A stretch of 64,000 nt of DNA, from contig CAXXWF010000001.1 of NCBI GenBank assembly GCA_963665865.2, forward strand, positions 1,674,001 to 1,738,000. Reading direction: 5' to 3'. Below are positions 43,897 through 52,896 of the stretch, piece by piece. The first letter of the stretch is position 1. Each line of letters starts with the position of its first letter. Source of the stretch: PHAA01 sp963665865 (lineage in GTDB: Bacteria > Bacillota > Syntrophomonadia > Syntrophomonadales > Syntrophomonadaceae). Made by a program: the position numbers and the translations under genes. Below the pieces are notes generated by a model that saw nothing but the letters and a program-made list of their open reading frames with translations, was not told the DNA's origin and ran no database searches.

Positions 43897-43969
43897 TTTA
43901 TTTATGCTCCTAACTATAATAAATTTGTACTCCCGAGGGTGCTTTTGGCGCAATCTTTATTTTAAATTA

Positions 43970-44656
43970 TTAATAAACTTGATCTTCAAATTCGGCTGCG
44001 GTAAGTGCAATATCGAGATTACCATTGCGGCAGCGGAGTTCATCCAGGAAATCCTTCTGCGAGCAATCTTGCTTGAGCTCGATGCGATAAACTATATTAA
44101 ATAAGGTTCCAAAGTCGGTCGTTTTCACCCGTTTCATATGCCAGGCATTTGTATATTTCCTGAAAATATCATCGAATAATGATTGGTAGTTAAGGTTTTC
44201 TGGTACGGTAACTTTTAATGACATCCAAGTACTGGATGGCCTGGCATAATTGATTTTATTTAAAGCGAGCATTACAGAACCCATAATCACTGCAAACAAG
44301 GCGGCATACTCAATATAATCCATGCCGCAGGCAAGACCAACTGCCAGGGTAAAGAACACATAGGCAATATCCTTCGGGTCGCCGGGGGCACTGCGGAAAC
44401 GAATCAGAGAAAACGCGCCCGCCAGGCTGAATGCCCTAGCTACATTGTCTCCGATCAAGAGAATGATTATTGAGATAATAGCCGGCAGCATGATTAAGGT
44501 GATAGTGAATGACGGCGAATATCCTTCTTCTTGGTGAGTTGCAATATATACACGGCTGATGACAAGACCAAGTCCCAGAGCGGCCGCTATGATGAGCAGA
44601 GTACTTCCTATGCTCAATGTATCGCTAACCCCGGATGATAATAGAGTTTCTAACAT
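43970..44656 (-). CDS. DUF4956 membrane protein
   Basis: A 228-residue protein with four transmembrane helices in its first 130 residues and a soluble C-terminal domain. The motif AFSLAGAFSLIRFRSAPGDP, then KDIAYVFFTLAVGLACG, is diagnostic of DUF4956. The family is found next to VTC-like polyphosphate polymerases and CotH or beta-helix surface proteins. The role is unknown; a membrane channel or partner of the polymerase is a guess. ATG 44656 follows GAAAGGAAGAGG. Confidence 0.88.
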   Translation of the reverse strand: MLETLLSSGVSDTLSIGSTLLIIAAALGLGLVISRVYIATHQEEGYSPSFTITLIMLPAIISIIILLIGDNVARAFSLAGAFSLIRFRSAPGDPKDIAYVFFTLAVGLACGMDYIEYAALFAVIMGSVMLALNKINYARPSSTWMSLKVTVPENLNYQSLFDDIFRKYTNAWHMKRVKTTDFGTLFNIVYRIELKQDCSQKDFLDELRCRNGNLDIALTAAEFEDQVY

Positions 44657-44687
44657 AAATCCTCTTCCTTTCCTGGATTAAAATATA

Positions 44688-45431
44688 TTAAACTGCTTTT
44701 TGCAGATTTAAGGTTGTTTCTTGTCTAAGTAGATTTTGCGCGTATTCCTTACCATACTTTGAAAAGCTGGTCATATAGATCTGGTTTACCGACAAGAGGT
44801 TCGCTAGCCACATCGGAAAAGAACTCGCTACCTTCACCTCCATTAGATATTGGCCGGGAAGCAGATCTGATCCAAACCTGCCTTTTTCAATGCTTAATTC
44901 TTCGCGTCGGGTAATTATGTTGCGATCCAAGGTGATACGTAAATCGCTATCGACCTTGCCGAATAATGCCGTGCGCTTGTAGCTTATATATGCTGCCGGC
45001 TTGACAGCATGGGTCATTAAAAAAAAAGCGATCTCGCTCAAAACCTGCGCGTTTATGTAATCCATGTTTTGGGGACGGATTCCATAGTCAAAAAACAGGT
45101 ATGCTTCGCTGAGGGTTAGAACCGCTCGCCGTTTATTTACGATCCCGCCGATTTTCTTCTTCAGTTCCAGAAAAACCTCGCTATCTGGCGAAGTAGGTAC
45201 ACAATAACTCCGCATCCGCAGCTTTTCCTTATAGTACGGTTTGGAAAGAGAGTGACGTATAATACTTGAATCGTCCGTATCATAATAGATGTTATAGATG
45301 GTGTATACCTGCCCATCCTTACAATGCGCATCTGGAAGCATAAACTTCATGAGGTCGGGCATAATTGCCTGATACTGAGCTTCGCTTAGCACAAACTTTT
45401 TCTCATATCTATTGAATGTTGCGATTGTCAT
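44688..45431 (-). CDS. VTC-domain polyphosphate polymerase-like protein
   Basis: A cytosolic protein of 247 residues of the VTC4 catalytic-domain family (triphosphate tunnel fold), which in yeast makes polyphosphate from ATP. Tunnel basic and acidic residues are seen in NRYEKKFVLSEAQY, then YDTDDSSIIRHSLSKP, KEKLRMRSY, FLELKKKIGGIVNKRRAVL and LMEVKV. Activity of bacterial members is mostly unproven. ATG 45431 follows AAGGAGGG. It is the first gene of the leftward group and is divergent from an OmpR-type two-component system. Confidence 0.88.
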   Translation of the reverse strand: MTIATFNRYEKKFVLSEAQYQAIMPDLMKFMLPDAHCKDGQVYTIYNIYYDTDDSSIIRHSLSKPYYKEKLRMRSYCVPTSPDSEVFLELKKKIGGIVNKRRAVLTLSEAYLFFDYGIRPQNMDYINAQVLSEIAFFLMTHAVKPAAYISYKRTALFGKVDSDLRITLDRNIITRREELSIEKGRFGSDLLPGQYLMEVKVASSFPMWLANLLSVNQIYMTSFSKYGKEYAQNLLRQETTLNLQKAV

Positions 45432-45464
45432 CTGAGACCCTCCTTAATGTTTGCCACTTATTAG

Positions 45465-45518
45465 CTTAACTGCATCTTACAGGGCGTACCTTAAATTGCT
45501 CTGAAGGAAAACCTTCAG
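45465..45518. promoter_or_regulatory. Possible response-regulator sites in divergent spacer
   Basis: Two pairs of direct repeats with an 11-base period: CTTAAC/CTTACA (45465 and 45476) and CTTAAAT/CTGAAGG (45490 and 45501). The second overlaps a perfect hairpin, CTGAAGG-AAAA-CCTTCAG (45501-45518). Similar CTTAAAT repeats lie before the NAGPA gene. They may bind the OmpR-type regulator encoded next door. Confidence 0.35.
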
Positions 45519-45617
45519 ACTATTTTCAGTTTGGTAAGCTAGGATGGCATTAATGGAAAAGAAGATCATTATATAGTAGAATTTAGCTGGTGAAGTACCC
45601 TGGAGGAGGGGTGAATC

Positions 45618-46292
45618 ATGAGGATACTCGTAGTAGAAGATGAAGTCCGTTTGGCAGAAGCTCTGGGGCAGATTATGCGAGAAGGCAAATATGCGGTCGA
45701 TGTGGTGCATGACGGAGAAGCAGCCTATGATTATGCCATGAGCGGCATATACGATGTGATTGTATTGGACGTAATGCTGCCCAAGATGAATGGTTTTGAG
45801 GTAGTTCGGCAGATGCGCAAAAATAAAGAGCAAACCCCGGTTATTCTCTTAACCGCCAAGGATGAAATCATCGATAAAGTGACTGGTCTTGACTGTGGTG
45901 CGGATGATTATCTGACCAAGCCATTTTCGTCCGATGAGCTGCTGGCGCGCATTCGTGCCCTTTCCCGGCGGCAGGTGGAAATGGTTATGGATGAAATGCC
46001 CTTTGCCGATGTCAAACTGAATCTTTCCACTTATATGCTGGAATGCGGATTTAAATCAGTCCACCTCGGTCTGAAAGAGTTTGAAGTCATGCGAATGTTG
46101 CTGACGAATCCTGCGAACATTGTCCCCAAGGAGAGTATGTTGCTCAAAGTCTGGGGCTCGGAAACGGATGCTGAGGACAATAATGTGGAAGTATACATAT
46201 CATTTCTGAGGAAGAAACTTCTTTATCTTGGTTCCACAGTTAATATTGCAGTCGTACGTAAGGTTGGCTACTATTTGGAAGTGAAAAAATGA
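45618..46292 (+). CDS. OmpR-family response regulator
   Basis: A 224-residue regulator. The receiver has ED at 8-9, phospho-acceptor Asp51 in VIVLDVMLP, and the conserved Lys in YLTKPFS. The winged-helix DNA-binding domain follows (about 125-222: VHLGLKEFEVMRMLL, then VEVYISFLRKKL). ATG 45618 follows GGAGGAGG. It overlaps its kinase by four bases. Divergent placement suggests that it controls the VTC/DUF4956/beta-helix group. Confidence 0.95.
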   Translation: MRILVVEDEVRLAEALGQIMREGKYAVDVVHDGEAAYDYAMSGIYDVIVLDVMLPKMNGFEVVRQMRKNKEQTPVILLTAKDEIIDKVTGLDCGADDYLTKPFSSDELLARIRALSRRQVEMVMDEMPFADVKLNLSTYMLECGFKSVHLGLKEFEVMRMLLTNPANIVPKESMLLKVWGSETDAEDNNVEVYISFLRKKLLYLGSTVNIAVVRKVGYYLEVKK

Positions 46293-47539
46293 TTAATAAG
46301 CTGAGATTTAAGTTCATTCTAATAAATATGCTTCTTATTACCATCGTACTGGCTATTACATTTATGGCTGTTTATGTATCCACGCAGCAGCGGCTGGTCA
46401 GAGATAGTATGAATGTATTACAGCGCACGATAGCAGAGACCAACCACAACGAACCGCTTATCAAAGACTTTGGTCCCGATAAGAACCCAGGAATAATGCC
46501 AATAGCTACCTTTACCGTCAGTTTGAATGCAGAGAACGAAATTATTGACGCCAAGGGCCCTCTATTTGACCTGTCTGATAAGGCAGCTTTACGAAAAGTT
46601 GTAGATGTTTGTTTGGAGGGTAAAGAAGATACAGGCATCGTATCGGATGCCAACCTTAGATATCTAAAAAGAAACAGCGGCAGGGGTATGGAAATCGCCT
46701 TTGTGGATCGCGAGATGGAGACCAACACGCTTTCTTCGTTGGTCATGACATCTATACTGGTAGGTATCGGCAGTCTGCTGGCCTTCTTTCTAATCAGCCT
46801 ATTCTTAGCGAGGTGGGCCTTGCGACCTGTAGGAAAAGCCTGGGAGCAACAGAAACAATTTGTGGCCGATGCTTCGCACGAATTGAAGACGCCCTTGACT
46901 GTAATCCTAGCCAACGCCGGGATTGTGCTGTCACACCCGGAGCAGACAGTTCAAAATCAGGCCAAATGGATTGAATATATCCAGATCGAGGCCAAGCGTA
47001 TGAGTACCCTGATTGATAATCTGCTTTTTTTAGCCAAGACTGATGATATAAAAGCAAAAGTGATTCTATCACGCCTCAACTTAAGCGATATTGTATGGGG
47101 TTCCGTTTTGCCCTTTGAGTCGGTTATTTTTGAGCAGAATAAAACCCTTGAGAGCAACATCGCGCCTGATGTATATATCAATGGAGATGAAAATAGGCTG
47201 AAGGAACTGATGGGTATCCTGCTGGACAACGCCTGCAAATATGCTGATGAGAAGGGTACGATATTGGTAAATCTAGCTGAGAAAGCAGATCACACAGTAA
47301 AACTTTCTATTAGCAATACAGGAACGTACATCCCTCAGGATCAGGTGGATCAAATTTTTGAGCGTTTTTTCCGGGTAGATAAATCAAGAGTCAGAGAGCA
47401 GGGGGGGTACGGATTAGGGTTGGCGATTGCGGAGAGTATTGTACGGATGCATAATGCCAAAATATCTGTGCAAAGCACCGCAGAGGCGGGGACTACCTTT
47501 ACAGTAGTTTTTGCCAGCAGTAACTTGGGATCTCAATAA
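46289..47539 (+). CDS. HisKA sensor histidine kinase
   Basis: A membrane kinase of 416 residues with two transmembrane helices (about 10-30 and 150-173) around a 120-residue outer domain. Phospho-acceptor His197 is in FVADASHELKTPLTVI, the N-box is MGILLDNACKYAD, and the G-boxes include GGYGLGLAIAESIV. It overlaps the regulator gene (ATGA). The signal is unknown. Confidence 0.95.
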   Translation: MINKLRFKFILINMLLITIVLAITFMAVYVSTQQRLVRDSMNVLQRTIAETNHNEPLIKDFGPDKNPGIMPIATFTVSLNAENEIIDAKGPLFDLSDKAALRKVVDVCLEGKEDTGIVSDANLRYLKRNSGRGMEIAFVDREMETNTLSSLVMTSILVGIGSLLAFFLISLFLARWALRPVGKAWEQQKQFVADASHELKTPLTVILANAGIVLSHPEQTVQNQAKWIEYIQIEAKRMSTLIDNLLFLAKTDDIKAKVILSRLNLSDIVWGSVLPFESVIFEQNKTLESNIAPDVYINGDENRLKELMGILLDNACKYADEKGTILVNLAEKADHTVKLSISNTGTYIPQDQVDQIFERFFRVDKSRVREQGGYGLGLAIAESIVRMHNAKISVQSTAEAGTTFTVVFASSNLGSQ

Positions 47540-47672
47540 CCCTGGTATAGTTCACCAACCTTGAATTATTGGTGCTTGTGATGAGATGCCATAGGTTTAT
47601 CATTTGAATAGTTAAAAGTTGTTTAGGCCCCAATAAAACAAAGCCCAGTTTTGGGCGTGAGGTAGAGATATA

Positions 47673-49619
47673 TTGACTAAAAAATTATACATTACCGAAA
47701 AACCATCTGTGGCTGACAGCTTTGCCAGTGTGTTAGGTTTAGAAATATTGAAATCCGATAGGGGCAGGGGCTATGCCGAAAATGATAGAGCAATCATAAG
47801 TTGGTGCTATGGCCATCTGGTGACCATGGCATACCCGGAGGTCTACGATCCTGCCTATAAGTCATGGCGGGTAGAGCATCTGCCTATCATTCCCGAAGAA
47901 TACAAATATAAGATTATTGATAATGCAGGAACCAAAAAACAGTTTGATGTCATAAGCAAACTAATGCATCGGCCTGATGTTGATATGATTTACTCTTGTA
48001 CGGATAGCGGGCGGGAAGGTGAGTACATATTCCGTTTGGTCTATCAACTCAGTGAAACGAGTAAACCTGCCAAGCGGGTATGGATATCTTCCCAGACTGA
48101 AGAAGCGGTCAAAAGAGGTATTGATGAAGCTAAGGATATTGGTGAGTATGATTCCTTGTCCCAGGCAGCCTATTGCCGAGCGAAAGAAGATTGGCTCTTT
48201 GGCATGAATTTCAGCAGAATCTACACCTGCCAGTATGGCAATGTTTTATCGGCCCGTTTGAAAGAGAACAAGCGATCGGTAATTGCCATTGGGCGAGTGA
48301 TGACCTGTGTCCTAGGATTAGTAGTGAATAGAGAATTGGAAATCAGGAGCTTTGTACCCCAGATTCACTATGGGATTATAGGCAGCTTTCTTTCCCAAGA
48401 AAGTAGTGTAGCTTATAAGAGTAAATGGCAGCCCAAGAAGATAAAAGGATCAGATCTCGCCGATGGACTTGAGAGCGAAGAAAAATATCTCAGTCAGGAG
48501 GATGCTCTGGAGATTATCGAGAAATTAAAAGGACATGAAGCCATTGTAAAGAAAGTCGACATCAAAGTGAAGAAGGAACACCCCCCCTTGCTTTTTAATC
48601 TGGCAGAGCTGCAATCGGAAGCCAACAAAAAATACAAACTTGGTGTGGATAAAACCCTAGAAATTGCTCAGAGCCTCTATGAGAAGAAACTGATATCTTA
48701 CCCGAGAACAGACAGCCGGGTATTGTCAACGGATGTTATTCAAGAAATACCTAAAGTCCTAAATGGTTTGTATAAAAATGCTGCATTCAAGGACTCTGTT
48801 ATTAGAATTAAGGATTTTGGCAAGCTCGCTATTGATAAATCAGCAAAAAGGTTTGTGGATGATAGCAAGGTTACTGATCATTATGCCATCATCCCCACCT
48901 ATGTGACCACTGATCTGTCAAGGTTGAATGATGATAGCAGGAACGTCTACAGCTTAATTGTAAAAAGGTTTCTGGCCATTTTCTATCCTAGTGCGGAGTA
49001 TAACACGGTTAAGGTAGAAACCGAAATCAAAGCTGAGATCTTTGTCACCAATTCCAAAACATTAAAAGAGCCAGGTTGGAAAGTGGTGTATGAAGTCACC
49101 CCAGCCAAAAACGAAGAGGAGATCTCCGCCTCACCTATTGAGCAGCTTATTAAAAAGGAGAAATGCGACACCACAGCCCTGGATTTAGACCAGAAAGAAA
49201 CCAAGCCGCCCTCACGATTTTCTGACGCTTCATTGGTACTGACGATGGAAAAAGCAGGTAAGTATATCGAAAACGAAGAACTTCGAGAACAGATAAAGAC
49301 CTGTGGGATAGGGACGTCAGCCACACGTTCCGGGATTATCAAGAAACTTAAGGATATTGGCTATATCAGAATTAATCCCAAAACCCAGATTGTTGCGCCC
49401 GAGGCCAAAGGAGAGGCAATTGTGGAACTGGTTCGCCTATCTGCCAAGGAGTTGTTAAATCCCACCCTGACAGCCAGTTGGGAAAAGGGCTTGTTCATGA
49501 TACAAAACAAAGAAATCACTGAAGATATTTTTGAAACGAAATTAAATAGCTACATCACCCGAACGATTGAAAAGGTTAAGAAGAATAAAGGTGCAGCAAC
49601 AAATATTCACTTAAAATAG
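47673..49619 (+). CDS. topB: Type IA DNA topoisomerase (topoisomerase III-like)
   Basis: A type IA topoisomerase of 648 residues that cuts one DNA strand and passes the other through. The toprim domain opens YITEKPSVAD (Glu9); the normal DxD pair is altered to TDSGREGE (110-117), with Gly where the second Asp is expected. The catalytic Tyr343 is in ISYPRTDSR, and EHPPLLFNLAELQSEANKKY is the usual preceding motif. There are no C-terminal zinc fingers. TTG 47673 is the start. This subtype occurs both on integrative elements and on clostridial chromosomes; no element genes are adjacent. It appears monocistronic. Confidence 0.9.
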   Translation: MTKKLYITEKPSVADSFASVLGLEILKSDRGRGYAENDRAIISWCYGHLVTMAYPEVYDPAYKSWRVEHLPIIPEEYKYKIIDNAGTKKQFDVISKLMHRPDVDMIYSCTDSGREGEYIFRLVYQLSETSKPAKRVWISSQTEEAVKRGIDEAKDIGEYDSLSQAAYCRAKEDWLFGMNFSRIYTCQYGNVLSARLKENKRSVIAIGRVMTCVLGLVVNRELEIRSFVPQIHYGIIGSFLSQESSVAYKSKWQPKKIKGSDLADGLESEEKYLSQEDALEIIEKLKGHEAIVKKVDIKVKKEHPPLLFNLAELQSEANKKYKLGVDKTLEIAQSLYEKKLISYPRTDSRVLSTDVIQEIPKVLNGLYKNAAFKDSVIRIKDFGKLAIDKSAKRFVDDSKVTDHYAIIPTYVTTDLSRLNDDSRNVYSLIVKRFLAIFYPSAEYNTVKVETEIKAEIFVTNSKTLKEPGWKVVYEVTPAKNEEEISASPIEQLIKKEKCDTTALDLDQKETKPPSRFSDASLVLTMEKAGKYIENEELREQIKTCGIGTSATRSGIIKKLKDIGYIRINPKTQIVAPEAKGEAIVELVRLSAKELLNPTLTASWEKGLFMIQNKEITEDIFETKLNSYITRTIEKVKKNKGAATNIHLK

Positions 49620-49620
49620 T

Positions 49621-49643
49621 AATATGACACAAATAGTCATATT
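49621..49643. other. Hairpin after the topoisomerase gene
   Basis: AATATGAC and GTCATATT flank a seven-base loop directly after the stop codon. There is no T-run, so terminator function is doubtful. Confidence 0.3.
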
Positions 49644-49790
49644 CAGACATGTTTCACTATGTAATTTTATTACTATTAGTCGATACTCCAATTAGACACA
49701 ATTCTAGTTTCAAAGGTTGGCTATATTGCTGAAAGTCCAACATATGTTCATAAATGTTTTCTCTATCAGATAGCGAGTGGAGGTTCGGGT

Positions 49791-52700
49791 TTGGAGACAA
49801 TCAATACCTATTATAAAAACCTTACTGGTTTGAAGAACTATATAATTGACAACCAGGATTTGCTGTTAAACACGAGTAACGTTGCTGTCTTAGTGCAGGT
49901 TTTTAGCGGTATTTGTGAGGATAATTATTTACGTACCATATCAAAACAGATTCGCGAGTTAATCCCCGGCGCTCAAGTGATTGGGACAACGACCAACGGC
50001 GAGATTATGAACGGATTGGTCAGCGGACTAAAAACCGTTCTTTCTTTCTCTGTTTTTCGCAATAGTGAAATCAAGGCAGCCTTCGCCCAAATGGAAGATG
50101 GTAATGCTTACGAGTTAGGACGAACAATTGGTAGCCATCTAAACAGTAGCAGAGCTAAGATATTAATCCTGTTTGCGACCGGGTCAACTTTGAATGCTGT
50201 CCAAGTGTTGAAAGGAGTTCAGTCAGTTAATTCTGGTTTGCCCGTGGCAGGAGGCAGTGCGGGAGACAATTTAAGCAATGAGCAATGTTTTGTATTCTGT
50301 AATGAGGAAATTACCGACTGTGGAACTGTGGGCGTAACTATCGAAGGCGATGATTTAATCGTTACCCGCCAAAGCCACCTGGGGTGGCAGCCTATTGGCA
50401 AAGAAATGGCAATTACCAAGGCCGAAGGTCATCGAGTATATACAATTGATCATATGCCTGCCTATCAGGTTTACCGCCGATTCTTGGGAATCGAAGAGAA
50501 TGTCCCGATTTATAGTGTTGTTGAATTTCCGCTAGCCATTTGCCGGGATGGACTGCTGGTCTGCAGATCTCCATTTATTAGGCATGAAGACGATTCACTC
50601 AGTTTCTTGGGCGATATGGCTGAGGGGGAAAAGGTACGCTTCAGTTTTGGTCATGTAGGGATGATTATTGAACAAATAGATAGCTTGCTGGAAACAATTA
50701 AGCAACAGCCGGTCGAGAGCATATTTGTCTATTCTTGTGCTTGCCGGAGAGGGTTTCTGCAGGAATCAGCTCAAATAGAAACGCTGCCGCTGCAAGATAT
50801 TGCTCCTACGTCAGGTTTTTTTACCAGTGGTGAGTTCTTCCATGCCAATGACAGCAATCAATTTCTAAACGCTACGATGACCACCCTGACTTTATCAGAA
50901 TCAGTCGCTGCAAGATCCATATTAATGCCTGAATCAGAGGTGTCTTTAGAGTCTGGAGAGGCTCATAACAATGTTATGGCCATCAAGGATAATGTTGCCG
51001 ACAGAAGCATAGAGGTTTTAAAAGCGTTGACCCATTTAACCAACACAGTAACTAGTGAACTAAATGAAAGAACCGGCGAAATTGAGACAGCAAATCAAAT
51101 AATAAATGAGCGCGAGGAGCGTTTAAGACTGGTTTTAGAGGGAAGTACCGAAGGTTTTTGGGATTGGAATTTAGAAACTGGCGAGATCTTTAGGAGCGGA
51201 CGTTGGCTCGAGATCCTTGGATACTCACTGGAGAATATTGAACCAAACTTACAGACATGGGCAAAACTTGTCCACCCCGGTGACATTGATGCTACCATGA
51301 AGGTTCTTAATGATTATCTGGATGGACAGATACCAAAATATGAAACCGAATACTGGCTGCAAACCAAATCCGGTGAGATAAAATGGATATTCGAACGAGG
51401 TAGTGTAATAAAGAGAAATGACAAAGGGGAGCCGCTTCGGTTAGCAGGAACGTGTACTGACATTACCGACCGTAAAAAATCGGAAGCTCTATTACGTTTG
51501 TCAGAAGATAAGTTTTCCAAAGCTTTCCACTGCAATCCTGATCCAATTACCATTACTACTTTTCAAGAAGGTTTTTATGTTGAAATGAATGATGCCTGGG
51601 TAAAACATACTGGATATGAACGACATGAGGCTATTGGGCGTACTGGGCTTGAATTGGGGATTTGGTGTCTTCCAGAAGAACGCGATCTAATGTCCAAACA
51701 AATCGAGAAACATGGAAGGCTTAGCGATTTCGAAACTAGATACCGAATAAAGTCCGGTGAAACCCGCATTTATAGCGTTTCAGCTGAGGTAATAGCCATG
51801 GACGATAAACCGCACCTAATTTGTATGCATACAGATATTACCAAACGCAAACAGGATGAAGCAGAAATAAGATATTTGAGCTATCATGATAAACTAACCG
51901 GTCTATATAATCGCGCCTTTTTTGAAGAAGAACTTAAACATATTAATAGCAAGCGGCAGCTGCCTATAGGATTGATAATTGGAGATGTAAACGGGCTTAA
52001 ACTTGTAAATGATGCTCTGGGCCACCAGGAAGGGGACAAGGTATTAATAAAGGTAGCCGAAAGGTTAAGAAAATCATGTCGCAAGGAAGATATTGTTTCT
52101 CGGTGGGGCGGCGATGAATTTATTATTCTTTTGCCTCGCTGTGACAGCGCAACAGCTCTGAGAGTAATTAAACGAATAAATGATTCTTTTATAGATATTA
52201 ATGGATTGCCAATCCCAATAAACATGGCACTGGGCATGGCAATCCAAAATTCACTCGGCCAAAATATTAGAAATATAATTAGAGAAGCCGAGGAGAAGAT
52301 GTATAGGAATAAACTATTGGAAAGTCGAAGTACCCGCAGCTCATTTATAAAATCACTGGAAAAAACGCTCTGGGAGGGAAGTTATGAAACCAAAGAACAC
52401 TGCCAGCGCATGCAAGAAATGGCCCAAAATATGGGCAGGAACCTTGAGCTAACTGATAGCGAACTTGATAATTTAAGGCTTCTGGCTGCTCTGCATGATA
52501 TAGGTAAAATAGCGATACCTGACAGTATTCTCAATAAGCCTGAAGAATTATCTTCGGAAGAATGGGAAACTATAAAAGATCATCCGGAAATAGGCTATCG
52601 AATTGCTCTTAGTTCTCCTGAACTGGCTCCTATAGCGGAAGCTATATTACACCATCATGAGTGGTGGGATGGGAGTGGATACCCGCTGGGGTTGAAGGGC

Positions 52701-52871
52701 GAAAAGATTCCGCTTATATCACGCATTATAGCAATTACCGATGCTTATGATGTAATGCTAAACGGACGTCCCTATAAAAAGGCAATGAGTAAGGAAGAAG
52801 CATTGGCCGAAATACATCGATGTGCAGGAAGTCAATTTGACCCTAATCTGGTGTGTAAGGTAATCAGCTAA
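49791..52871 (+). CDS. FIST-PAS-PAS-GGDEF-HD-GYP signalling protein
   Basis: A cytoplasmic signalling protein of 1026 residues. Order: FIST N and C sensor domains (about 25-370), which bind small ligands such as amino acids; a short coiled coil; PAS domains at about 440-560 and 570-690; GGDEF (about 695-840) with an intact RWGGDEFIIL, so diguanylate cyclase activity is expected; then HD-GYP (about 850-1026) with LHDIGK, HHHEWWDGSGYP and the DAYDVMLNGRPYK motif, so cyclic-di-GMP phosphodiesterase activity is also expected. TTG 49791 follows GTGGAGG. It stands alone and may both make and break c-di-GMP according to its ligands. Confidence 0.93.
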   Translation: METINTYYKNLTGLKNYIIDNQDLLLNTSNVAVLVQVFSGICEDNYLRTISKQIRELIPGAQVIGTTTNGEIMNGLVSGLKTVLSFSVFRNSEIKAAFAQMEDGNAYELGRTIGSHLNSSRAKILILFATGSTLNAVQVLKGVQSVNSGLPVAGGSAGDNLSNEQCFVFCNEEITDCGTVGVTIEGDDLIVTRQSHLGWQPIGKEMAITKAEGHRVYTIDHMPAYQVYRRFLGIEENVPIYSVVEFPLAICRDGLLVCRSPFIRHEDDSLSFLGDMAEGEKVRFSFGHVGMIIEQIDSLLETIKQQPVESIFVYSCACRRGFLQESAQIETLPLQDIAPTSGFFTSGEFFHANDSNQFLNATMTTLTLSESVAARSILMPESEVSLESGEAHNNVMAIKDNVADRSIEVLKALTHLTNTVTSELNERTGEIETANQIINEREERLRLVLEGSTEGFWDWNLETGEIFRSGRWLEILGYSLENIEPNLQTWAKLVHPGDIDATMKVLNDYLDGQIPKYETEYWLQTKSGEIKWIFERGSVIKRNDKGEPLRLAGTCTDITDRKKSEALLRLSEDKFSKAFHCNPDPITITTFQEGFYVEMNDAWVKHTGYERHEAIGRTGLELGIWCLPEERDLMSKQIEKHGRLSDFETRYRIKSGETRIYSVSAEVIAMDDKPHLICMHTDITKRKQDEAEIRYLSYHDKLTGLYNRAFFEEELKHINSKRQLPIGLIIGDVNGLKLVNDALGHQEGDKVLIKVAERLRKSCRKEDIVSRWGGDEFIILLPRCDSATALRVIKRINDSFIDINGLPIPINMALGMAIQNSLGQNIRNIIREAEEKMYRNKLLESRSTRSSFIKSLEKTLWEGSYETKEHCQRMQEMAQNMGRNLELTDSELDNLRLLAALHDIGKIAIPDSILNKPEELSSEEWETIKDHPEIGYRIALSSPELAPIAEAILHHHEWWDGSGYPLGLKGEKIPLISRIIAITDAYDVMLNGRPYKKAMSKEEALAEIHRCAGSQFDPNLVCKVIS

Positions 52872-52896
52872 GAACATAGCGTTTCAGGACTATAGG

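Noticed and set aside
47673..49619. Topoisomerase as a marker of an integrative conjugative element
   Set aside because: Such topoisomerases occur on elements, but no relaxase, mating-pair, integrase or attachment repeat is found around it.
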